A DNA stretch of 64,000 nt from Pyronema omphalodes (taxonomy: Eukaryota; Ascomycota; Pezizomycetes; Pezizales; Pyronemataceae). Positions 57,604 to 64,000 of the stretch are shown piece after piece. The stretch's first letter is position 1, and the number at the start of each line of letters is the position of its first letter. The stretch covers positions 124,001 to 188,000 of the forward strand of contig JAJJXM010000012.1 in assembly GCA_024516155.1 (NCBI GenBank), read 5' to 3'. The notes under the pieces are model-generated. The model made no database searches, was not told the origin of the DNA, and saw only the letters and a list, made by a program, of their open reading frames with translations. The position numbers and the translations under genes are program-made.

Positions 57604-59991
57604 ATGGCATCACGCACAGCACTTCGTCTCTCACGGCAAGTCTCCATTCTCAACCGCAATTGCCAGCGTATCAGCACCCAACAGACGTACAGACCTCTTG
57701 CAACCTGGAGCCTCCCTCTTCTCCGGCGATGCTACTCCACCGAGCATGCTACCCCGAGTAGCTCTGCACAGGTCCATATTCCAACAGCATCAAAAGGAGC
57801 AGCAGCAGCAGCAGCAGCAGCACCACACTCGCCCGCCGCCTTGCCCAAATACAATATCCCTTCACAATGTCCCGGCTGCGGTGCTCCGAGTCAGCAAACT
57901 CATGCGAATCTGCCTGGATACTATCCGCGGAAGCCACCTGCTCGTATGGAGGCCGCAGTTTTCGAGAATGCAACCCTCGCCGAATCTGAAAATGCCGTTT
58001 GGAGAGAAGCAATCACCCGTGCCGGATCGGACCCAGCACTTTTGAAACAACTTGGACTCGCCTCCAACTCTCTATCACAGGTTTCCGAACGTGCTGTCGA
58101 AGATGAACAGGAATCTCTTGAGGAATCCTTCGACGAACCCGTCCGGGAATCCGACAACGGACCGAAAAGACGCCACAAAAAAGCCAAAAAATCGGATCCC
58201 GCCAAATTCGATCCCATCTGCAACCGCTGCCACGAACTCAAGCACCACCACCAGGCAGCTCCCTTACCCGCCTATCCCACTCTTGAAACCCTCGCTACTC
58301 TCCTTCAAACTTCCCGTCATAAGCATAACCACATCTACCACCTAATCGATGCTGCTGATTTCCCCATGACCCTGCGTCCTTCGATGCAGAGGTACCTCTA
58401 CAAACACCTCCCCAAGAGTATCACCCGGAACCTGACAATTTCCTACGTCATCACTCGTTGCGACATTCTCAGTCCCGCTCGCGAATCTGTAGCCAGTCTT
58501 ATGACCTACCTAAAGTCGGTGCTTAAAGAGAAGCTCCCCGAGAACCAGCGGGTTGAATCTCCCTACAACAAAATCTATGCCATTTCTTCTCGCAGCGGTT
58601 GGGATATTGGCAAGCTTAAAGATGAAATTGCCTCTCGCCGTGGAGGAGTCTGGATTGTGGGAGCCGTCAACGTTGGAAAGTCCACACTGATGCGCGATAT
58701 CTGGCCCAAAGGAGGAGTCCTTCGTCCGGTTGACTTGAACGACGCAGCCGAATTCGAGATTCTCCCAGAAAACCACGCCGAAATTGACTACATTGACCAA
58801 GAGTACAACGACGACATGCACGATCTTCCTCCTTTGGATGCAGCCGACGCTCCACCCCCAGAATTAGACGAAATTCTTGCCTCTGCCGTCGAAAAAACTA
58901 CCGAAAAGCCAGCTAAACCAAACACCACCAAACCAGCCGATTATATCCCTCCCTTGATTTCAGAGGTGCCTGGAACTACTGCGGCTCCTTTGCGTGTTTC
59001 TTACATCTCCGCCAACAGAGGTGGAAAACTCAAGGGAGAAGTCGTCGACCTCCCCGGTTTAGAGCGCTGGGTAGGATTCCCCGGTACTGGTCTAATGCCC
59101 TACGTCCGTCCCGACCGTCACCGTATGTTGGCCATGAAGAAACGCATCAACCCAGAACAAATCACTCTCAAGCCCGGGCAATCTATAGTACTCGGAGGTC
59201 TCATCATGATCACCCCCAAAACTGAAACTCTCCACGTCCAAGTCAACCCCTTCACAGTTCTCCCCGTCCATGTCGCCAAAACCGAAAAATGCCGTCGCTT
59301 ATTAAACCATCCCGACCCTGAACACGCACTCGGAGCCTGGGCCGAAGCATTTTACCAGAACCCCGAGACTGTAGGCCGTCATAACCTTACCGAAGCACAG
59401 ATCCGAAGCGTACAAGGAAGACGAGGTGATGACAAAGACGGAGCCGACGGCGAGGTTGAATCTGTTCAATTTGTCTCCCCTGACCAATTGGCACCCGTAC
59501 CAGAAGTTTCCGAAGCCGAAGCAGAAATCCTAGGACCCGAGGATACAGATCATCAACAAACCTGGCTTCTTCCCGATGCCGAAACTCCTTTACCAACAGC
59601 ATACAAATCTGCCGGTATCTTCACGTTAGCAGAGGATGTAACACCCCGTCGAAACCCTATGCTCTCCTCAAGATCTCCGGAAGCTTTGAAGAATTTACCG
59701 TATAAAGTCTTGGCTACGGATATTGTGTTGGATGGTATTGGTTGGGTCGAGGTTTCTTGTCAGGTTAGAAATCGTCGTGATACGGGGTATCAAACGGTTG
59801 ATGTGGAGGTGTTTACGCCGGAAGGAAAGGGTGTTATGCAGAGAAGATGTATGGAGCTTTATATGAGATTGGAGGAGTCGGCGAGAAAGGCCGGATTGAG
59901 AAGTGGGAAACATGTTAGACCTAGAGGATCGAAGAAGGGAGAGAAGAAACAGATGAAGATTGCGAGGAGGGTTGGGAGCAATGTTGGTTAA
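57604..59991 (+). CDS. GEP3: Gep3-like mitochondrial YqeH-type GTPase
   Basis: Single exon, 795 aa. A circularly permuted GTPase of the YqeH family with motifs in the order G4-G5-G1-G3: TRCD (284-287), SSRSG (328-332), GAVNVGKS (353-360) and DLPG (about 484). Upstream is a treble-clef zinc site made of CPGC (C89/C92) and CNRC (C206/C209), unusually far apart because of a charged insertion (residues 165-200). The N-terminus is Arg/Ser-rich without acids, a typical mitochondrial presequence. Fungal orthologues are named genetic interactor of prohibitins 3 and are implicated in mitoribosome small-subunit assembly. A run of eight Ala (about 66-73) is encoded by a GCA-type repeat. Asp/Glu/Pro-rich insertions separate G1 from G3. 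The C-terminus is strongly basic (SKKGEKKQMKIARR). Length is typical for filamentous fungi. Confidence 0.92.
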   Translation: MASRTALRLSRQVSILNRNCQRISTQQTYRPLATWSLPLLRRCYSTEHATPSSSAQVHIPTASKGAAAAAAAAPHSPAALPKYNIPSQCPGCGAPSQQTHANLPGYYPRKPPARMEAAVFENATLAESENAVWREAITRAGSDPALLKQLGLASNSLSQVSERAVEDEQESLEESFDEPVRESDNGPKRRHKKAKKSDPAKFDPICNRCHELKHHHQAAPLPAYPTLETLATLLQTSRHKHNHIYHLIDAADFPMTLRPSMQRYLYKHLPKSITRNLTISYVITRCDILSPARESVASLMTYLKSVLKEKLPENQRVESPYNKIYAISSRSGWDIGKLKDEIASRRGGVWIVGAVNVGKSTLMRDIWPKGGVLRPVDLNDAAEFEILPENHAEIDYIDQEYNDDMHDLPPLDAADAPPPELDEILASAVEKTTEKPAKPNTTKPADYIPPLISEVPGTTAAPLRVSYISANRGGKLKGEVVDLPGLERWVGFPGTGLMPYVRPDRHRMLAMKKRINPEQITLKPGQSIVLGGLIMITPKTETLHVQVNPFTVLPVHVAKTEKCRRLLNHPDPEHALGAWAEAFYQNPETVGRHNLTEAQIRSVQGRRGDDKDGADGEVESVQFVSPDQLAPVPEVSEAEAEILGPEDTDHQQTWLLPDAETPLPTAYKSAGIFTLAEDVTPRRNPMLSSRSPEALKNLPYKVLATDIVLDGIGWVEVSCQVRNRRDTGYQTVDVEVFTPEGKGVMQRRCMELYMRLEESARKAGLRSGKHVRPRGSKKGEKKQMKIARRVGSNVG

Positions 59992-60194
59992 GAATAACGC
60001 TGGTTAGAAGTAACGTACGTTGTACTGTGGTATATTACATGGTCTGATGTGGAATTTGTAGGATAGAAAAAATGGGGATGGGGAATGTATAGATATGTAG
60101 AGGGCTTGTAGGATATCGATATTTATGATGAACGTAGAAAAGAACAAAAGTGAATTTTTGTGAAGTGTTTTGGGCGGTGGGTAGGTGTGTGTGT

Positions 60195-60212
60195 GGGGGG
60201 GGGGGGGGGGGG
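60195..60212. repeat. Poly-G tract (18 G)
   Basis: A run of 18 G after a short GT repeat. Confidence 0.85.
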
Positions 60213-60605
60213 TTGAATAATCATTACTTCCAAAAAAAAAACCTTACACAATTGCATTCTCATTTTTTTTCTCTCATTTTTCCCCTCTTTCTATCTATCT
60301 AATGTGATTCCTCCCCGATAATATCATAAAACCCTTCTTTTTTTTTTAAAAAAAAAAAAAAGAAAAAATCTATTCTACTCTGAATCATCTCCATATCTAT
60401 CTCATCAATACCCTTTGCCCCATCTCAAAGCACTCAGTATGTACGTTGCTGATATTACTCATCAGCATCAACATCTCAACATCAACACGCACCTCATGTG
60501 ACATGCACCCCACGTCTTGAACCCACGCTAAAGCCTATGTGTACATAATGACGTCGAACTACCGCGAACTAAGAACTAGGAACTTGACAGAACCTGGTTC
60601 GCTTA

Positions 60606-60961
60606 CAGTCGAACCTTTTTATAAGCGTACCAATCATAAGAATAACCTCTTCATAAGACTGCATAGCCGTGGTCCCGTCGATTTTTGTATGGGAAATAAG
60701 AGTAACCTCGATACTAGAATACTCTTAAGGAAATACGAAAAATTGTTAGCATACTCTTATGATAGAGGTATGTGAGCAGGGTATACTCGTACCAAGGTGG
60801 CGCTAATGCACTACCTTGGGGCAGAGGAGCGGTACACACCACCCCCAGCGCGCTGGGTCTCAAGCAATCACTCGCGCCAAGCCAACCTCTGCCGAAGAGT
60901 TTCGTCATTATAAGAGTACACCTCTCTGGTCCCAGCGTACTCTTATAAAGAGGTTCGACTG
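60606..60961. mobile_element. MITE, pogo-like (Tc1/mariner group), 356 bp
   Basis: The left terminus is CAGTCGAACCTTTTTATAAG (then CGTAC), and the inverse of the right terminus is CAGTCGAACCTCTTTATAAG (then AGTAC): 25 bp with two mismatches. TA flanks each end (60604-60605, 60962-60963), the target duplication of Tc1/mariner elements. Inside are extra copies of the subterminal motif (AACCTCTTCATAAGAC at about 60642, others near 60690 and 60760) and a GC-rich centre with no transposase frame. The element is therefore non-autonomous. The CAGT-AACCTCTATAA type of terminus is known from pogo-like MITEs such as the plant Emigrant family. Confidence 0.88.
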
Positions 60962-62316
60962 TACTTATATGTACTTAACCGAAGATTATAGTGGGGGTGG
61001 GGGCTAGTTGGGGAGCTAGAGATGGGGACGGTGATGATGGGCATGATGATTTTGGGGATGGTGATTGTGATGTGTATGGGGATCGGGATGGGGAAGACGA
61101 GGATGGTTTGATGATGATGGCCTGATAAGGACATAAGAAGAAACTGAGACCACGTCTAATTTTTATCGATCTCTTTTTTTTTTTTTTTCAGTGCATGGCT
61201 TTGAGCTGTACTGTGGTTCTCACAATACCTGTACCATGGAGTCATACGCAGCACGAGAAGATTACGTACTCTGAGTACTTTATCTCTATCTTTACACTCT
61301 CTATCTTCATTACTCTTGCACAGGTACCATGTACTATATTTTTAAAAGCACGGGATAGAACACATATCAGTACATGATATCATAGTAACTTAGTTTTTGC
61401 TGTTTGATTGCTTTTTTGCGTATGTATTCCCAAGCCCCACTTACCGTCCATTCGGAATAGTACTGGGATTGGATGGGGTAGGATACGTTATAATGTTGAG
61501 AATATAGAATCCCAGTACAAGATTGATATGCTTGATAGGGAATTGAGGTTAAAAGAAATTCACTTCGTAAGCTTCCCTTGGTAAGCATTGTTGAGAAGCA
61601 TGTATGTCATTATAAAGGATGATGAATGTACGGAGGTATGGATATATGTTGATCCGGGGTTTTCTGCGTGGTGAGAAAAAAAGGATAAAATGGAAGGTTT
61701 ATGAGGATACGTATGGTAGGTAGCATAAGCAACTAGAACGCCCTAACGTATATTGCTTGATACACGCAAGCTACTCATATGTACCGGACTGATCGTCGGC
61801 GGCGGATAAATTGCGGGGTCGGGTACGTAGCTTGGTACAGTAAAAGAAGTACATATGTATCCGGGTACATACGTTTGGGCGGTTCTTAACGTATGGTGGC
61901 AGACAGCTCCCTAGGAAACTATGATATAGGGAGTCGAGTATCGGTTACTGCTCATCGATAAACGTGGCTATCGATATCTCGAGGCGACGGAAAGAAGATC
62001 GTAGCCCGAAGTTGAGATGTCTATAAACGATGTATCAGCTTGGTGCAGACGTGCAGATCAGGTGTCAGGAAAAATAAAAGTAAGGGACATCATATAGATG
62101 CATCGCCAAGAACCAGAATAAGATGCCTGTTTGAGATGTTTTCCCCGAGGAACTGTAAAACAAGGCGTGTAGAGTAACATCCCGAGAGGGGTGCGTAGTG
62201 GGGTTAGATATGATAGGAGAGTGCTGCCAATGAATTGTATGTAGTCGTGCAGTCTCGGCAGTTCTTACTTCAATTACGAGGATGGAAGTGGAGGAGGAGG
62301 AGGGGTTATCCTCTCA

Positions 62317-62328
62317 TCATATATAAAG
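62317..62328 (+). promoter_or_regulatory. TATA-like box upstream of the dehydrogenase gene
   Basis: CATATATAAAGG at about 62318-62329, roughly 115 bp before the start codon at 62437. The spacing suits a short 5' UTR. Between them the leader is CT/CAA-rich, as in highly expressed fungal genes. Confidence 0.55.
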
Positions 62329-62436
62329 GCTTCATCGCTACCTACCCTCATTAGTTCTGGCTTCAAATCTTCAATTCACCCTCAATCAATAATCTTACCA
62401 AGAATCTTCGCTCGCTTTAAATCTTCAACAATCAAG

Positions 62437-64000
62437 ATGTCTGCCACTGAGCTCCCCAAGACTATGAAAGCCCTTCGGTAAGCGTGCCAGTCCAGTAGCT
62501 CCATCTCAATCTCTTTCCGCGTACCGCCTCATTGCATCCCTATAATATTCGTTCTCATCTCGCGCGGTCCTTGGTGCATGATTAATTCATCAGCTATTAT
62601 CGTCTAGCATCAATTCCTATCAAGCTTTGTTGACCAGTGTTAACATATACCTTCAACAGCTACGACAAACCTAAATCCTATGCTGTCGTCGAAGTTCCTC
62701 TCCCCAAGATGCGGGACAACGATGTCTTGATCAAGGTCAAGGCTTGTGGAGTCTGTGGAACCGTATGTTGATGCCACCGGATAAATTGAGAGACGAGTGG
62801 AGTAGATGGTTGACGAAGATAGGATCTGCATATCCACGACGGAGAGTTTATTGCAAAGGTACGTCGATTTTCTTTTTTGATTTTTTCGTCAATTGGAAAG
62901 CGGAAGCTGGGAATTTGGGTGTGAATGTTCAGCGGAGGGACCTTCAGTGGTTTATACTTGAGCTCGAGCAGGTGGACACCTCTCTGGATACCGCCCCAAA
63001 TCCTTGTGAAAGAAGCTTCCACCCCCGCACTAAGGCCACCAAGGTGCTCACGTATGCTCACCGTGCTAATATTCTCATTTCTAGTTCCCGTTGATTCCCG
63101 GTACGCCCTCGCCTGGAACCGTCATACCTTAAAGTTGAAGCTCTAACACTTCACAGGTCACGAAACCGTCGGTGTCGTCGCTGCTATTGGAAAGGATGTT
63201 AAAGGATTTACAGTCGGTGAACGTGTCTGTGCTGATAACTCGGAGCTCTGCGGAGAATGTTTCTACTGCCGTCGTGGCCAGACACTCCTATGTGAGAAAT
63301 TTGAAGCTCATGGTGTGACCAGTACGTTCTTCCTCCTTTGATTCCGTCATCATCTCATCTTTTACCTTCAATATATTAGCGCTACTCGTTTACTAACCCC
63401 CTTCAGTGGATGGAGGCTTTGCCGAATACTGTGCCTACCCCGCTGGAAAGGTCTTCAAGATCCACAACCTCTCCGACGTCGATGCAACCCTTCTTGAGCC
63501 TGCTTCTTGTGCTTGCCATGGTCTTGAGAAGATCGCCCCTAAGCTTGGTTCCTCCGTCCTTATGTTCGGAGCCGGTCCCACCGGTCTCTGCTTAGCCCAA
63601 TTATTGAAGCACAACGGTGGTTCTCACGTTGTTATCGCAGCTCCCGAGGGTCTCAAGATGGAACTTGCCAAGAAACTTGGTGCAGCAGACGAGTATGTTG
63701 AGCTCAGCCGATCCAACCCAGAGAAGCAATTTGCTGCCATCAAGGAGGCGAACCCCTATGGATTTGACATCGTCGTCGAGGCTACTGGAAGCCCGAAGAT
63801 CCTGGAGGATTCGATCAACTACGTGAGGAGAGGAGGAAAGTTGGTGGTTTATGGAGTTTATTCAGACGAGGCAAGAGTCACCTGGCCACCAAGCAAGATT
63901 TTTGGAGACGAGATTACAATCTTGGGAAGTTTCTCAGAGACCCATATGTTCCCGGCGACCATTGGGTACTTGGACACAGGAAAGGTGAAGGTAGAGGGAA
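62437..64000 (+). CDS. Zinc-dependent polyol dehydrogenase (D-arabinitol/sorbitol type), partial
   Basis: Six exons: 62437-62477, 62660-62762, 62823-62858, 63085-63100 (16 nt), 63157-63321, and 63407 to the window end, where the gene is cut. It begins MSATELPKTMKALRYDKPKSY. The protein is a medium-chain dehydrogenase/reductase: the catalytic zinc region [15 protein letters not shown] and PLIPGHETVG, the structural zinc Cys cluster ELCGECFYCRRGQTLLCE, and the NAD(P) Rossmann motif FGAGPTGL. EPASCACHGLEK and FDIVVEATGSP also fit the polyol dehydrogenase group. Fungal members oxidise D-arabinitol, sorbitol or xylitol; the exact substrate cannot be read off, and D-arabinitol is my best guess from overall resemblance. 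The two tiny exons (36 and 16 nt) are needed to restore the zinc-binding region. About 50-60 C-terminal residues are missing. Confidence 0.87.

Larger units (their letters stand above)
59992..62436. other. Intergenic stretch with a MITE and homopolymers
   Basis: Holds an 18-G run (60195-60212), a T-then-A tract (about 60340-60366), the 356-bp MITE (60606-60961) and a T tract (61172-61188). 62040-62436 is the upstream region of the dehydrogenase gene, with a TATA-like box near 62320. Confidence 0.55.

Overview
This 64 kb window is nuclear DNA from a filamentous ascomycete (Pezizomycotina). The evidence is many short introns (mostly 50-125 nt) with GTATGT/GTAAGT-type donors, fungal protein families throughout, gene-free spacers of several kb, long homopolymer runs, and no prokaryotic operon structure. 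The mix of families fits Leotiomycetes (Helotiales or a relative); that placement is an inference from general familiarity, not a measurement. I assembled exon joins by hand and checked that each keeps frame. There are 15 protein-coding genes I can support in full and one that runs off the right edge.

Layout. 1-3773 has no gene I recognise. 3774-6159 (-) is a seven-exon UNC-93-like membrane protein. 6160-10754 is non-coding, with a small pogo-like MITE at about 8085-8394. 10755-11771 (-) is a RING-CH (MARCH-type) membrane E3 ligase; 13396-14104 (-) is a four-TM fungal membrane protein. 14105-18003 is gene-poor. 18004-20786 (-) is an intracellular GH2 beta-mannosidase, 21547-22485 (-) the mitochondrial glycine carrier Hem25, and 23039-24016 (-) a mitochondrial-type hotdog thioesterase. 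24017-28197 is gene-poor with one probable decayed gene. 28198-29684 (-) is an aminoglycoside-phosphotransferase-fold protein with an unusually long intron.

31986-32553 (-) is SUMO, divergent from 33010-33428 (+), the twin CX9C protein Cmc4. 34518-35720 (-) is an unrecognised 384-aa protein. 36406-36711 (-) is an 83-aa fungal protein, divergent from 37691-38913 (+), a TMEM115-type rhomboid-like Golgi protein. 39761-40908 (+) is a GT34 mannosyltransferase (Mnn10/Mnn11 type). 40909-46710 is a gene desert. 46711-48452 (+) is a mitochondrial PDK/BCKDK-type kinase.

48453-53207 is another desert that contains the most notable structure in the window: a 1,158-bp element (49815-50972) with long terminal inverted repeats, a 5-bp target duplication, an internal 10-bp purine-rich satellite and a telomere-like palindrome. 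53208-56651 (-) is a HECT ubiquitin ligase (Hul4 type), divergent from 57604-59991 (+), a circularly permuted YqeH-type mitochondrial GTPase (Gep3). 59992-62436 holds a clear 356-bp TA-flanked MITE. 62437 to the right edge is a zinc-dependent polyol (D-arabinitol/sorbitol-type) dehydrogenase, cut by the window end.

The genes are mostly housekeeping and do not form a pathway or a biosynthetic cluster. Loose themes are mitochondrial function (Hem25, Cmc4, the PDK-type kinase, Gep3, thioesterase), ubiquitin/SUMO conjugation (RING-CH, HECT, SUMO) and Golgi/glycan metabolism (GT34, TMEM115-like, beta-mannosidase). The non-coding part is where the unusual signals are: two MITEs, the long-TIR element, several minisatellites, a perfect 18-bp hairpin, and a pair of poly-C tracts with related flanks.
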